This document shows, piece by piece, positions 55,072-64,000 of a DNA stretch of 64,000 nucleotides (position 1 is the stretch's first letter; the number at the start of each line of letters is the position of its first letter). The notes under the pieces are model-generated. The model did no database searches. It was not told the DNA's origin and saw only the letters and a list, made by a program, of their open reading frames with translations. This DNA is from Vibrio fortis. Lineage in GTDB: Bacteria > Pseudomonadota > Gammaproteobacteria > Enterobacterales > Vibrionaceae. The position numbers and the translations under genes are program-made. Location: positions 186,001-250,000 of the forward strand of contig NZ_JFFR01000028.1 of NCBI RefSeq assembly GCF_000695685.1, given 5' to 3'.

Positions 55072-55923
55072 GTGAAGCAGTATTTAGAACTCTGTCAGCG
55101 AATCGTTGATGAAGGCACGTGGATTGAAAACGAGCGTACAGGCAAACGCTGCCTAACGGTGATCAATGCAGACCTGACTTACGATGTTGGCAACAACCAG
55201 TTCCCACTTGTGACGACGCGTAAGAGCTTTTGGAAAGCGGCAGTCGCTGAACTGCTAGGTTACATCCGTGGTTATGATAATGCGGAAGATTTCCGTAAGC
55301 TGGGCACCAAAACATGGGACGCGAACGCAAACCTCAATGAAGCATGGCTGAACAACCCTCACCGTAAAGGTGAAGATGATATGGGCCGTGTTTACGGTGT
55401 TCAAGGTCGTGCATGGGCAAAGCCTGACGGTGGACACATCGATCAGCTAAAGAAGATTGTTGATGACCTAACGCGTGGTGTTGATGACCGCGGTGAGATC
55501 CTAAACTTCTACAACCCGGGCGAATTCCACATGGGTTGTCTTCGTCCGTGCATGTACAGTCATCACTTCTCTCTACTCGGTGATACTCTGTACCTGAATA
55601 GCACGCAGCGCTCTTGTGATGTCCCACTAGGCCTTAATTTCAATATGGTTCAGGTTTACGTGTTCCTAGCGATTATGGCGCAAATCACAGGTAAGAAACC
55701 GGGTGTGGCTTATCACAAGCTGGTGAATGCTCACATCTACGAAGACCAGCTTGCGCCAATGCGTGATATCCAGTTGAAGCGTGAACCTCTAGCACCAGCA
55801 ACCTTCCACATTAACCCTGAGATTAAGTCTCTAGAAGATTTAGAAACATGGGTAACACTGGACGACTTCTGGGTAGAAGGCTACGAGTGCCACGAAGCGA
55901 TTAAGTACCCATTCTCGGTATAA
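55072..55923 (+). CDS. thyA: Thymidylate synthase
   Basis: 283 residues, GTG start at 55072 with AAGGAA ahead. Converts dUMP to dTMP with methylene-tetrahydrofolate. The nucleophile Cys is in QRSCDVPLG; LVTTRKSFWKA and YHKLVNAHIYEDQ carry other conserved residues. Longer than E. coli ThyA (264), as in other vibrios. Last gene of the rppH operon; lgt-thyA adjacency is also kept in E. coli. Confidence 0.97.
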   Translation: MKQYLELCQRIVDEGTWIENERTGKRCLTVINADLTYDVGNNQFPLVTTRKSFWKAAVAELLGYIRGYDNAEDFRKLGTKTWDANANLNEAWLNNPHRKGEDDMGRVYGVQGRAWAKPDGGHIDQLKKIVDDLTRGVDDRGEILNFYNPGEFHMGCLRPCMYSHHFSLLGDTLYLNSTQRSCDVPLGLNFNMVQVYVFLAIMAQITGKKPGVAYHKLVNAHIYEDQLAPMRDIQLKREPLAPATFHINPEIKSLEDLETWVTLDDFWVEGYECHEAIKYPFSV

Positions 55924-55943
55924 CTCGCTCATAAAATGATTTG

Positions 55944-55970
55944 AAAGGCTGCCACAGTGCAGCCTTTTTT
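55944..55970 (+). terminator. thyA operon terminator
   Basis: Nine-pair stem AAAGGCTGC with GCAGCCTTT around CACAGT, followed by T residues. Confidence 0.9.
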
Positions 55971-55977
55971 GTATCTG

Positions 55978-56203
55978 AAGAGCAGTAAATGTAGTGACGA
56001 GATTCGAGTAAGCGAGATGCGGGATGAGAAGGGCTAAGGGGGGAAACGAGTCAGCGAGATTAGGGATACGAAGAGCGAGCGCATTCTGAGTGATGCGTTA
56101 GAGACTAAATACGATAACAGCAGTTCGTGCTTTTCGTTACCCGTACCCCGAATCTGTTTTTTGCTTTTCGCTACTCGTTTACTCGAATCTCTCATCTGCT
56201 CTT
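55978..56203. repeat. Imperfect palindromic intergenic repeat (MITE- or REP-like)
   Basis: 226 bases whose two halves are imperfect reverse complements. Outer ends pair perfectly (AAGAGCAG at 55978-55985 with CTGCTCTT at 56196-56203), a 13-base stretch at 55999-56011 pairs with 56179-56191, and further in there is a GATT-GGG-TACG pattern on both sides. A folded transcript would be a long hairpin of about 100-base arms. It has no ORF. It sits exactly between the thyA terminator and the nptA terminator, as expected for a mobile noncoding repeat tolerated between convergent genes. Confidence 0.65.
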
Positions 56204-56204
56204 A

Positions 56205-56240
56205 AAAAAGAAAAAGCCCGCAACTCTCGTTGCGGGCTTT
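56205..56240 (-). terminator. nptA terminator
   Basis: Twelve-pair stem AAAGCCCGCAAC with GTTGCGGGCTTT around TCTC. On the minus strand, the direction of nptA, a T-rich tract follows. Confidence 0.92.
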
Positions 56241-56262
56241 GATTATGCGATGGACTTTTTGC

Positions 56263-57408
56263 TTAAGCAGTTAGCGCTAGGATAGAACCTGGTAGCACTA
56301 GGAAAACAGCGATTAGGTAACCAGCTACGACTGCTTTGTTCTTCACAGCCATGTCTGAAATCAGGTCTGCTGCTTTAACTGGTAGTTCACGTAGGAACGG
56401 AATACCAAAGATGAATACTGTTGCCATGATGTTGAACACTAGGTGTACAAGAGCAATCTGTAGTGCGAATACTGCGAACTCACCAGATACCGCTGTTGCT
56501 GCTAGTAGTGCTGTGATACACGTACCGATGTTTGCACCTAGAGTGAACGGGTAAACGTCACGTACTTTAAGAACACCTGAACCTACTAGCGGAACCATTA
56601 AGCTTGTTGTCGTAGAAGAAGACTGAACAAGAACAGTAACGATTGAGCCAGAAGCGATACCGTGAAGTGGACCACGACCGATAGCGTTCTTTAGGATTTC
56701 ACGAGCGCGGCCTACCATTAGGCTCTTCATTAGTTTACCCATCACTGTGATAGCAACGAAGATAGTTGCGATACCAAGAACGATAAGTAGTACGCCACCT
56801 ACAGTATCACCGAATGTAGATAGTGGCTCTTTGATTGCACTTACTACAGGCTTAGTGATTGGTTTGATGAAGTTCAGGCCTTTCATGCTCATGTCGCCAG
56901 TTGCAAGCATTGGCGATACCAACCAGTGAGATACTTTCTCAAGAATACCAAACATCATCTCTAGCGGTAGGAAGATCATTACAGCTAGTAGGTTGAAGAA
57001 GTCGTGAATCGTTGCACTTGCAAACGCACGCTTAAACTCGTCCTTACAACGAACGTGGCCAAGACTTACAAGCGTGTTAGTTACCGTTGTACCGATGTTT
57101 GCACCCATGATCATAGGGATAGCAACTTCAACAGGTAAACCACCCGCAACTAAGCCAACGATAATAGATGTCACGGTGCTTGATGATTGGATAAGTGCTG
57201 TTGCAACTAAGCCGATCATTAAGCCTGCAACTGGGTGTGAAGCAAATTCAAAAAGAACCTTGGCTTGCTCGCCTGTTGCCCATTTAAAGCCAGTACCTAC
57301 CATTGATACAGAAAGAAGTAGTAGGTAAAGCATGAATGCCAAGTTAGCCCAGCGTAGCCAGCGAGTAGTGCTCGAGATTGGCGCTGCTGCAGTAGTAGCT
57401 TGGTTCAT
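56263..57408 (-). CDS. nptA: Na+/phosphate cotransporter (NptA type)
   Basis: 381 residues of a Na/Pi-IIb-type symporter. The family's paired QSSS motifs are present: LIQSSSTVTSIIVG near residue 72 and LVQSSSTTTSLMVP near 260. About ten hydrophobic membrane segments. V. cholerae NptA, which this matches along its length, couples phosphate uptake to Na+. GGAGAAAAC precedes the ATG. Divergent from nhaR. Confidence 0.95.
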   Translation of the reverse strand: MNQATTAAAPISSTTRWLRWANLAFMLYLLLLSVSMVGTGFKWATGEQAKVLFEFASHPVAGLMIGLVATALIQSSSTVTSIIVGLVAGGLPVEVAIPMIMGANIGTTVTNTLVSLGHVRCKDEFKRAFASATIHDFFNLLAVMIFLPLEMMFGILEKVSHWLVSPMLATGDMSMKGLNFIKPITKPVVSAIKEPLSTFGDTVGGVLLIVLGIATIFVAITVMGKLMKSLMVGRAREILKNAIGRGPLHGIASGSIVTVLVQSSSTTTSLMVPLVGSGVLKVRDVYPFTLGANIGTCITALLAATAVSGEFAVFALQIALVHLVFNIMATVFIFGIPFLRELPVKAADLISDMAVKNKAVVAGYLIAVFLVLPGSILALTA

Positions 57409-57796
57409 AATGTTTTCTCCATGGACCGTTAAAGTCTGTGTTTGGTCTGTTAGTTAATCTGAGCGTGATGTTAGAGGGGAAATATTTCAGTAATATTACA
57501 TTTTTATTGGTGCGGCTTTTTTTTGTGATGATTTGCTGTTTAAATATTTTGACAGCTAATTGTATCGATCTAAGTCTTTGTATTTTAGGGTTTTTATATC
57601 CTTTACTTTATTGCGGGTTTGATCGAAAAAATTGAAAAAAAATCGATTTTCTATCATCGAATATGACAGTGTGAATCTTAATGTTTCGGTAAATGTATTG
57701 GTTTTGGTGTCTAACAGGTGTAAAAACCGAAGTTATTGAGGCGAGGTGTCATATTTGCTATAAAAGAGTGTCACATAACTCTATACGGCTTTAATC
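57409..57796. promoter_or_regulatory. Divergent nptA / nhaR control region
   Basis: 388 AT-rich bases. A CTGTCAT-like heptamer on the minus strand near 57663-57669 recalls a Pho-box half, but a second half at the right spacing is missing, so PhoB control of nptA is not shown. Nothing else stands out. Confidence 0.4.
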
Positions 57797-58687
57797 ATGT
57801 CGCATCTTAATTACAACCACCTCTATTATTTCTGGATGGTGTGCAAGCAAGGTTCAATCACTAAAGCAGCTGAAGCGCTCTTCTTAACGCCTCAAACCGT
57901 CACCGGGCAAATTAAAGCTCTTGAAGAGCGGATGGATGGCAAGCTTACTAAACGTAATGGACGAAGTGTCGAGCCAACAGAACTTGGCCAACTGGTTTTT
58001 AAATACGCCGATCGTATGTTTGGTCTGAGCTATGAGATGCTGGATATCGTTAATTACAGCCAACACTCCAATATTCTGTTTGATGTCGGCGTTGCAGATG
58101 CGCTGTCAAAAAGGCTTGTCAGCAAGATCTTAATGTCGACCATTCCTGAAGATAACAGCATCCACTTACGCTGTTTTGAATCGACCCACGAAATGCTATT
58201 AGAACAGCTGTCTCAACATAAGCTCGATATGATCCTATCCGACTGCCCAGTTGACTCAAGCCAGAGCCCAGGGTTATTCAGTAAGAAACTGGGTGAGAGT
58301 GGTATGAGCTTTTTCTGTACAGGTAAGGTCGACAATGTCAGTTTCCCTGCAGTACTAGAACAGAGAAAGCTATTAATACCAGGTAGCCGCACTTCGATGG
58401 GGCGTAAGGTTTTGCAATGGTTTGATAGACAGGGTCTAAAACCGGATATTTTGGGCGAGTTTGATGATGCCGCATTAATGAAAGCCTTTGCGCGTTATCA
58501 CCACGATGCCATTTTCTTAGCACCGACACTCTACTTATCTGAAGTAGAAGAGGATACCTCGCTACAGATGTTGGGTGGCATTGACGAGCTGAAAGAAGAG
58601 TACTATGTCATTTTTGCTGAGAGGATGATCCAACATCCGGCAGTTAAAAATGTATGTGACGCAGATTTTAGTAATTTGTTCGAGTGA
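57797..58687 (+). CDS. nhaR: LysR-type regulator NhaR
   Basis: 296 residues. N-terminal winged helix-turn-helix (SITKAAEALFLTPQTVTGQIKALEE near 19-43) and a LysR effector domain. LNYNHLYYFWMVCKQGSITKAAE is characteristic of NhaR, which activates the Na+/H+ antiporter nhaA in response to Na+ in E. coli. No nhaA is adjacent here. Gene order nhaR-...-rpsT-ribF-ileS follows E. coli loosely. Confidence 0.92.
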   Translation: MSHLNYNHLYYFWMVCKQGSITKAAEALFLTPQTVTGQIKALEERMDGKLTKRNGRSVEPTELGQLVFKYADRMFGLSYEMLDIVNYSQHSNILFDVGVADALSKRLVSKILMSTIPEDNSIHLRCFESTHEMLLEQLSQHKLDMILSDCPVDSSQSPGLFSKKLGESGMSFFCTGKVDNVSFPAVLEQRKLLIPGSRTSMGRKVLQWFDRQGLKPDILGEFDDAALMKAFARYHHDAIFLAPTLYLSEVEEDTSLQMLGGIDELKEEYYVIFAERMIQHPAVKNVCDADFSNLFE

Positions 58688-58791
58688 GTTAGTTTGTTAA
58701 TGAATTGATATCGATTATCATAACTCTACAATATGCCGTAATTAGTACTGATAGCCCGTAGTTGGCGTTGAAGGTAGTAGGGAGCCAAACT

Positions 58792-59088
58792 ATGAACTTG
58801 AAAGAAATGGAGAAAAACTCGGCACAAGCCGTTGTGTTGTTGAAAGCGATGGCTAACGAGCGCCGCCTACAGATTTTGTGTCTATTACATGATAGCGAGT
58901 TATCGGTAGGTGAGTTGTGCAATATGTTAGAGCTGAGTCAATCGGCTTTATCGCAACATTTAGCATGGCTAAGGCGAGATGGTTTAGTTGAAACACGTAA
59001 ACAAGCTCAAACGGTTTACTACACATTGAGTAGTGAAGAGGTGAAGGCAATGATTACGTTACTGCATGGTATCTATTGTAAGAAATAG
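58792..59088 (+). CDS. hlyU: HlyU-type ArsR-family regulator
   Basis: 98 residues from ATG at 58792 (MNLKEMEKNS) with GGGAG ahead; an in-frame TTG at 58762 adds ten residues and has no good ribosome site. Winged-helix motif ELSVGELCNMLELSQSALSQHLAWLRRDGLV is the ArsR fold, and the sequence matches vibrio HlyU, which lifts H-NS silencing at hemolysin and other virulence loci. The metal-binding cysteines of ArsR proper (ELCVCDL) are absent, leaving one Cys (GELCNM). Downstream of nhaR and convergent with rpsT. Confidence 0.93.
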   Translation: MNLKEMEKNSAQAVVLLKAMANERRLQILCLLHDSELSVGELCNMLELSQSALSQHLAWLRRDGLVETRKQAQTVYYTLSSEEVKAMITLLHGIYCKK

Positions 59089-59168
59089 AGCGGTGTTGGA
59101 TGTGAGTTTCAGAACACATGGATGTGTGTCATAACGACCATTAAGAGAAAACGGCAAATCGCAGACAT

Positions 59169-59197
59169 AAAAAAACCGGCCAAGGCCGGTTTTTTTC
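59169..59197. terminator. Bidirectional terminator between hlyU and rpsT
   Basis: A strong GC stem, AACCGGCC with GGCCGGTT extended by A-T pairs on both sides, and a two-base loop, between convergent genes. Confidence 0.95.
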
Positions 59198-59222
59198 GTT
59201 TTGCTTTGAAATCAAGTATCTA

Positions 59223-59483
59223 TTAAAGAGCTTTGATTGCAGCAGCGAAACGAGACTTATGACGAGCAGCTTTATTCTTGTGAATAAGGCCTTTAGTCGC
59301 CATGCGGTCTAGAAGTGGTGTAACTTCTACGAAAGCAGCAGTTGCAGCTTCTTTATCGCCAGCTGCGATAGCTGCGATAGTTTTTTTCATGTAAGTGCGC
59401 ATCATAGAACGACGGCTAGCGTTGTGCTGGCGACGTTTCTCAGCTTGGATAGCGCGCTTCTTAGCAGATTTACTGTTTGCCAA
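59223..59483 (-). CDS. rpsT: 30S ribosomal protein S20
   Basis: 86 residues. The start is TTG at 59483, with GGGAG eight bases ahead; the mature protein then begins ANSKSAKKRAIQAEKRRQHNASRRS as in E. coli S20, whose gene also starts with TTG. Basic and helical. It binds 16S rRNA. TTG limits translation and permits autoregulation by S20. Divergent from murJ; rpsT-ribF-ileS synteny is conserved. Confidence 0.97.
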   Translation of the reverse strand: MANSKSAKKRAIQAEKRRQHNASRRSMMRTYMKKTIAAIAAGDKEAATAAFVEVTPLLDRMATKGLIHKNKAARHKSRFAAAIKAL

Positions 59484-59734
59484 GGGTCTAACTCCCAAAA
59501 ACTTAGTTCGGTGACAATTTAAGGGCGAGGACTATCCCTCATTTGCGCTTAATTGTCAAATGATTTGTGCAAAAACCAATCGTAGCCAAACAAATTTTGG
59601 AATGGAAAGGTTATCGCGGTTAAGATGGCGGGGATTCTAACAGCATTTTTAGACCAATGCTAATAAATATGCTTCTAACGATCGGATAGTATTTATCCTC
59701 GCTTAGAACTAATCAATCAGTGTCAGAGGTTTTT

Positions 59735-61297
59735 GTGAGTAAACGACTATTAAAGTCAGGCATGATAGTAAGTGCGATGACTTTTGTTTCCCGTGTATTG
59801 GGACTTGTGCGCGACGTTGTCGTGGCCAATTTGATGGGTGCTGGGGCCAGTGCTGATGTCTTTTTTTTCGCCAATAAGATCCCTAATTTCCTACGTCGTC
59901 TGTTTGCTGAAGGCGCCTTCTCACAAGCCTTTGTTCCTGTTCTAACTGAGTACCATGCTGCGGGAGATAAAGATAAGACTCGCGAATTGATAGCTAGGGT
60001 GTCTGGTACGCTCGGGGTTCTGGTCTCGATTGTTACTCTTGTTGGTGTGATTGGTTCTGGTGCCATTACAGCACTATTTGGTGCGGGTTGGTTTATCGAC
60101 TGGCTTAATGGTGGCCCGTCGGCTCATAAATTTGAGTTAGCCAGTTTGATGCTCAAAATCACCTTTCCCTATTTATGGTTCATTACCTTCGTTGCTTTAT
60201 CTGGGGCGATTCTTAATACCTTAGGTAAATTTGCGGTCTCTTCTTTTACGCCTGTGTTCTTGAACGTCATGATCATAGGCTCTGCGCTTTTCATTGCACC
60301 GAATCTAGAGCAACCTGAAATTGGATTGGCGATTGGTGTCTTTTTAGGCGGCTTGGTTCAGTTTCTGTTCCAATTACCTTTTTTAATTAAAGAGGGAGTT
60401 TTAGTTAAGCCTAAGTGGGGTTGGCGCGATCCTGGCGTTGTTAAGATCCGTACTTTGATGATCCCTGCGCTGTTTGGTGTGTCAGTTAGCCAAATTAACT
60501 TGCTGTTTGATACCTTTATTGCCAGTTTCCTAGCTACAGGCTCTATCAGCTGGCTTTATTACTCTGACCGCCTTTTAGAGTTTCCATTAGGCTTGTTTGG
60601 TATTGCTATCGCAACCGTGATTCTGCCTGCGCTATCTCGTAAACATGTCGATGCACAAGGTGAGGGCTTTGCTCATACTATGGACTGGGGGGTACGCATG
60701 GTTCTACTGCTGGGTATTCCTGCCATGTTCGGCTTGATTGTGCTAGCGAAGCCTATGTTGATGGTGTTGTTCATGCGTGGTGAGTTCAGCCCTCATGACG
60801 TGGAGCAAGCTTCGATGTCTCTGGTCGCTTATGCGTCGGGTCTACTTAACTTCATGTTGATTAAGGTGCTAGCGCCGGGTTACTACTCACGCCAAGACAC
60901 TAAAACTCCCGTTAAGTACGGTATTATCGCAATGGTTAGCAATATGGTGTTTAATGCCATCTTTGCTTATTTCTATGGTTACGTAGGTTTGGCGATTGCG
61001 ACCGCGCTGTCGGCCTTTGTCAATATGGCACTGCTATATAGAGGCTTACATTTAGCTGGTGTTTACCACTTAACGAAAACAACCTTAGTCTTTAGCGGAA
61101 AGCTATTACTTGCGGGTGGAGCAATGGTTGCTGTGATTTTATGGCAACTAGAGAGTATGCAACAGTGGCTAGAGTGGAGCTTCAGTTACCGAGCGCTTAT
61201 GCTCACTGGCTTGATTGCACTTGGCGGCTTTGCTTATATTGTCTCTGTGTTCGCTTTGGGTATCCGAGTAAAACATTTAAAAGCAGCGACAGAGTAA
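59735..61297 (+). CDS. murJ: Lipid II flippase MurJ (MviN)
   Basis: 520 residues from GTG at 59735 with AGAGG upstream; a GTG five codons earlier at 59720 is less well placed. Fourteen membrane segments. FVSRVLGLVRDVVVANLMG and NFLRRLFAEGAFSQAFVP are the MOP-family signatures of MurJ, which carries the lipid-linked cell-wall precursor across the inner membrane. Divergent from rpsT and followed by ribF after 70 bases. Confidence 0.95.
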   Translation: MSKRLLKSGMIVSAMTFVSRVLGLVRDVVVANLMGAGASADVFFFANKIPNFLRRLFAEGAFSQAFVPVLTEYHAAGDKDKTRELIARVSGTLGVLVSIVTLVGVIGSGAITALFGAGWFIDWLNGGPSAHKFELASLMLKITFPYLWFITFVALSGAILNTLGKFAVSSFTPVFLNVMIIGSALFIAPNLEQPEIGLAIGVFLGGLVQFLFQLPFLIKEGVLVKPKWGWRDPGVVKIRTLMIPALFGVSVSQINLLFDTFIASFLATGSISWLYYSDRLLEFPLGLFGIAIATVILPALSRKHVDAQGEGFAHTMDWGVRMVLLLGIPAMFGLIVLAKPMLMVLFMRGEFSPHDVEQASMSLVAYASGLLNFMLIKVLAPGYYSRQDTKTPVKYGIIAMVSNMVFNAIFAYFYGYVGLAIATALSAFVNMALLYRGLHLAGVYHLTKTTLVFSGKLLLAGGAMVAVILWQLESMQQWLEWSFSYRALMLTGLIALGGFAYIVSVFALGIRVKHLKAATE

Positions 61298-61367
61298 TAC
61301 TGATTAGTATATAATCCGTCGGTTTCACACAATGAATGATGTAAATAACAGATTTTAGCTGGTCGTA

Positions 61368-62303
61368 ATGGAACTAATCCGAGGCATTCACAATATTAAA
61401 GCGCAGCATCACGGCTGTGTATTAACCATAGGCAACTTTGACGGTGTACATCTAGGACACCAGGAAGTACTGAGCCAGGTATCCAAGCAAGCTGCGGCAT
61501 TGGGCTTACCCTCTGTCGTGATGACGTTTGAGCCTCAGCCCATGGAACTGTTTGCTCGTGACAAAGCCCCTGCACGTTTAACTCGTTTAAGAGATAAGTT
61601 CGTGCAGCTGAGTAAGCTGGATATTAGCCGTTTATTGTGTGTCAATTTTAACCACTACTTCGCGAACCTATCGGCGGATGCTTTTATTAAATATCTGTTG
61701 GTGGACAAACTTGGTGTGAAGTTTTTGGTGGTGGGTGATGACTTCTGCTTCGGTAAAGGTCGCACCGGCAATTTCGCTATGCTTAAAGAAGCGGGTGAAA
61801 AGTATGGTTTTGAGGTGGTTAGTACCCAAAGCTTCTGCTTAAACCAGCTGCGTGTAAGTAGCACTGAAATACGCAATGCTCTGGCGTTTGACGATTTAAC
61901 CTCTAGCGCTGCCATGTTAGGGCGTGATTACAGTATCAGTGGTCGTGTGTCTCATGGGCGTAAACTGGGAAGAACTATAGGTTTCCCAACGGCGAATATC
62001 CCACTTAAACGTTGTGTCTCTCCAGTCTCTGGGGTGTATGTTGTTGAAGCAGTCGACATCGATGGTTCACCTGTCGGTGGTGTTGCAAATATCGGACAAC
62101 GACCAACCGTAAATGGGGTTCGTCAGCAACTAGAAGTGCATTTTTTTGACTTTAAAGCCAATTTATATGGTAAACAGTTAGAAGTACGTCTTTTGCACAA
62201 ATTGCGCGACGAGAAAAAGTTTGAATCGTTCGACGCACTAAAGAATCAAATAGAATTGGATGCTGAAGCAGCAAGGGTGTGGCTGCGTCAGCTAAAGAAT
62301 TAA
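61368..62303 (+). CDS. ribF: Bifunctional riboflavin kinase / FAD synthetase
   Basis: 311 residues. N-terminal nucleotidyltransferase domain with TIGNFDGVHLGHQ near residue 21; C-terminal flavokinase domain with GRVSHGRKLGRTIGFPTANI near 189-208. Makes FMN from riboflavin and then FAD, which several flavoenzymes of this window use. It is followed by ileS after 63 bases, as in E. coli. Confidence 0.97.
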   Translation: MELIRGIHNIKAQHHGCVLTIGNFDGVHLGHQEVLSQVSKQAAALGLPSVVMTFEPQPMELFARDKAPARLTRLRDKFVQLSKLDISRLLCVNFNHYFANLSADAFIKYLLVDKLGVKFLVVGDDFCFGKGRTGNFAMLKEAGEKYGFEVVSTQSFCLNQLRVSSTEIRNALAFDDLTSSAAMLGRDYSISGRVSHGRKLGRTIGFPTANIPLKRCVSPVSGVYVVEAVDIDGSPVGGVANIGQRPTVNGVRQQLEVHFFDFKANLYGKQLEVRLLHKLRDEKKFESFDALKNQIELDAEAARVWLRQLKN

Positions 62304-62366
62304 TCGGTTGATTCCACCGATTAACATAATGTCTAACTTCGCCCAATATAACGGAATTAAGAATCG

Positions 62367-64000
62367 ATGAGTGATTATAAAGATACCCTGAACTTACCTG
62401 AAACAGGGTTTCCAATGCGCGGTAATCTGGCAAATCGTGAGCCAGAAATGCTTAAGCGTTGGTACAAAGAAGATCTTTACGGCGAAATCCGTAAAGCGAA
62501 GAAAGGTAAAAAATCTTTCGTACTGCATGATGGCCCTCCTTACGCGAACGGCGATATTCACATTGGTCACGCGCTAAACAAGATTCTTAAAGACATTATT
62601 ATTAAATCTAAGACTCTGTCTGGTTTTGATGCTCCATACATCCCAGGTTGGGACTGTCACGGTCTTCCTATCGAGCTGATGGTTGAGAAGAAAAAAGGCA
62701 AACCAGGTCAGAAGATCTCTGCTTCTGAGTTCCGTGAAGAGTGTCGTAAGTACGCTGCGGGCCAAGTTGAAGGTCAAAAAGAGAGCTTTAAACGTCTAGG
62801 TATCATGGGTGAGTGGGACAAGCCATACCGCACTATGGACTTCGGCACTGAAGCAAACATCATCCGCGCTCTAGGTAAAATTGCAGACAACGGCCACCTA
62901 CTGAAAGGTTTCAAACCTGTTCACTGGTGTACTGACTGTGGTTCTGCTCTAGCGGAAGCGGAAGTTGAGTACAAAGATAAAGTTTCTCCATCAATCGACG
63001 TGAAATTCACAGCGGCTGATGAAGCTGCGCTAGTTTCTAAATTCAAGCTAGCTGAAGGTCACGAAGGCCAAGGCGATATCTCTATCGTTATCTGGACTAC
63101 AACACCATGGACACTGCCTGCAAACCGTGCAGTATGTCTACGTGATGATCTTGAATACGTTCTAATCCAAGTAGAAGCGAATGGCGATCAAGCTGCACAG
63201 CGTATCATCGTTGCTTCTGAGCTAGCTAAAGACGTAATGGATCGTGCGGGTATCGAGCACTTCCATAACCTAGGTTTTGCGAGCGGCGCTGATCTTGAGC
63301 TAACTCAGTTCAACCACCCATTCTACGACTTCACTGTTCCTGCGATCCTTGGCGATCACGTAACAACGGATTCAGGTACTGGTGTGGTTCACACAGCACC
63401 GGGCCACGGTCAAGAAGACTTCGCGGTTGGTAACAAGTACGGTCTAGAAGTAGCAAACCCAGTAGGTTCAAACGGTGTTTACCTACCAGACACTGAGCTA
63501 TTTGCTGGTCAACACGTATTTAAAGCGAACGACTCTGTACTTGAAGTACTGAAAGAGAAAGGCGCTCTACTACATCACCACGCTTACGAGCACAGCTACC
63601 CACACTGCTGGAGACACAAAACGCCAATCATCTTCCGTGCGACACCACAATGGTTCGTATCGATGGATCAAGCTGGCCTACGTGCTAAAGCTCTTGAGTC
63701 AATCAAGGGTGTTGAGTGGATGCCTGAGTGGGGTCAAAGCCGTATCGAAGGTATGATCGAAGGTCGCCCTGAGTGGTGTATCTCTCGTCAACGTACTTGG
63801 GGTGTGCCAATCGCTCTGTTCGTTCATAAAGAGACAGCAGAACTGCACCCGAACACGCTTGAGCTTATCGAGCAAGTTGCTCAACTTGTTGAGCAGAAAG
63901 GTATTCAAGCTTGGTGGGATCTAGAAATCTCTGACCTACTAGACGAAGAAGCGGACAAATACGAGAAAGTACTAGATACACTGGACGTATGGTTCGATTC
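62367..64000 (+). CDS. ileS: Isoleucyl-tRNA synthetase, 5' part (runs off the window)
   Basis: 544 codons are visible with no stop before the edge, so the C-terminal part including KMSKS is outside. The ATG at 62367 opens MSDYKDTLNLPETGFPMRGN, as in E. coli IleS. The class I HIGH motif is HIGHALNK at 65-72. The CP1 editing region follows (WTTTPWTLPANRAV), and DVWFDS, seen just at the edge, is the conserved strand before the active-site core. Charges tRNA-Ile. ribF is directly upstream. Confidence 0.96.
   Translation, partial: MSDYKDTLNLPETGFPMRGNLANREPEMLKRWYKEDLYGEIRKAKKGKKSFVLHDGPPYANGDIHIGHALNKILKDIIIKSKTLSGFDAPYIPGWDCHGLPIELMVEKKKGKPGQKISASEFREECRKYAAGQVEGQKESFKRLGIMGEWDKPYRTMDFGTEANIIRALGKIADNGHLLKGFKPVHWCTDCGSALAEAEVEYKDKVSPSIDVKFTAADEAALVSKFKLAEGHEGQGDISIVIWTTTPWTLPANRAVCLRDDLEYVLIQVEANGDQAAQRIIVASELAKDVMDRAGIEHFHNLGFASGADLELTQFNHPFYDFTVPAILGDHVTTDSGTGVVHTAPGHGQEDFAVGNKYGLEVANPVGSNGVYLPDTELFAGQHVFKANDSVLEVLKEKGALLHHHAYEHSYPHCWRHKTPIIFRATPQWFVSMDQAGLRAKALESIKGVEWMPEWGQSRIEGMIEGRPEWCISRQRTWGVPIALFVHKETAELHPNTLELIEQVAQLVEQKGIQAWWDLEISDLLDEEADKYEKVLDTLDVWFD

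Noticed and set aside
57663..57680. Pho box controlling nptA
   Set aside because: Only one heptamer is recognisable; the second direct repeat at 11-bp spacing is missing.

Overview
The window is a stretch of the main chromosome of a Vibrio species (Vibrionaceae). The evidence is the gene content and gene order: vpsR, hlyU, nptA, a thr operon with a Thr/Ile-rich leader peptide, arcB and arcA side by side, and many proteins whose sequence reads as the Vibrio form of the family. Composition is even and gene density is high. I see no insertion sequence, prophage, integron, CRISPR array, rRNA or tRNA gene. Most of the window is core genome; the less familiar items are small.

Layout. (1) 1-14.4 kb, minus strand: an orphan CysJ-like diflavin reductase, a very large GltB-like glutamate synthase with no small subunit beside it, then the ordinary gltB-gltD pair. 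(2) 14.4-22.6 kb: yhcC, a PAS-GGDEF diguanylate cyclase, arcB, a small lipoprotein and, tail to tail, arcA; then an rraA-family gene and a small predicted outer-membrane protein. This joins loci that are far apart in E. coli (gltB-yhcC-arcB and arcA-thr). (3) 22.9-27.9 kb: attenuated thrLABC operon. (4) 27.9-32.3 kb: FMN reductase, grcA with two FNR boxes, nfo, a His-rich mini-ORF, ung, a hemerythrin-domain protein and a DUF3545 protein. (5) 32.3-39.3 kb: Na+/alanine symporter, yaaA, srmB, trmN6, brnQ. (6) 39.3-46.4 kb: fldB, then xerD-dsbC-recJ and prfB-lysS, with the programmed frameshift in prfB. (7) 46.7-50 kb: vpsR, a two-ORF unit with a short leader ORF and a DUF1127 protein, a DUF6482 protein, mutH. 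(8) 50-56 kb: a noncoding region with clustered DnaA boxes, then the rppH-ptsP-TSUP-lgt-thyA operon. (9) 56-64 kb: a palindromic repeat element, nptA, nhaR, hlyU, rpsT, murJ, ribF and the 5' part of ileS, which runs off the edge.

How the parts fit. Nitrogen assimilation (two glutamate synthases), amino-acid synthesis and uptake (thr operon, alanine symporter, brnQ), redox control (ArcAB, FNR-type sites at arcA and grcA), DNA upkeep (nfo, ung, mutH, recJ, xerD) and envelope functions (lgt, murJ, dsbC) sit as conserved housekeeping blocks. The items most worth a second look are the GltB-like/CysJ-like pair, the DnaA-box cluster next to mutH (a candidate DARS2 counterpart), the leader-ORF/stem-loop arrangement before the DUF1127 gene, the lipobox in DsbC, and the long inverted repeat downstream of thyA.
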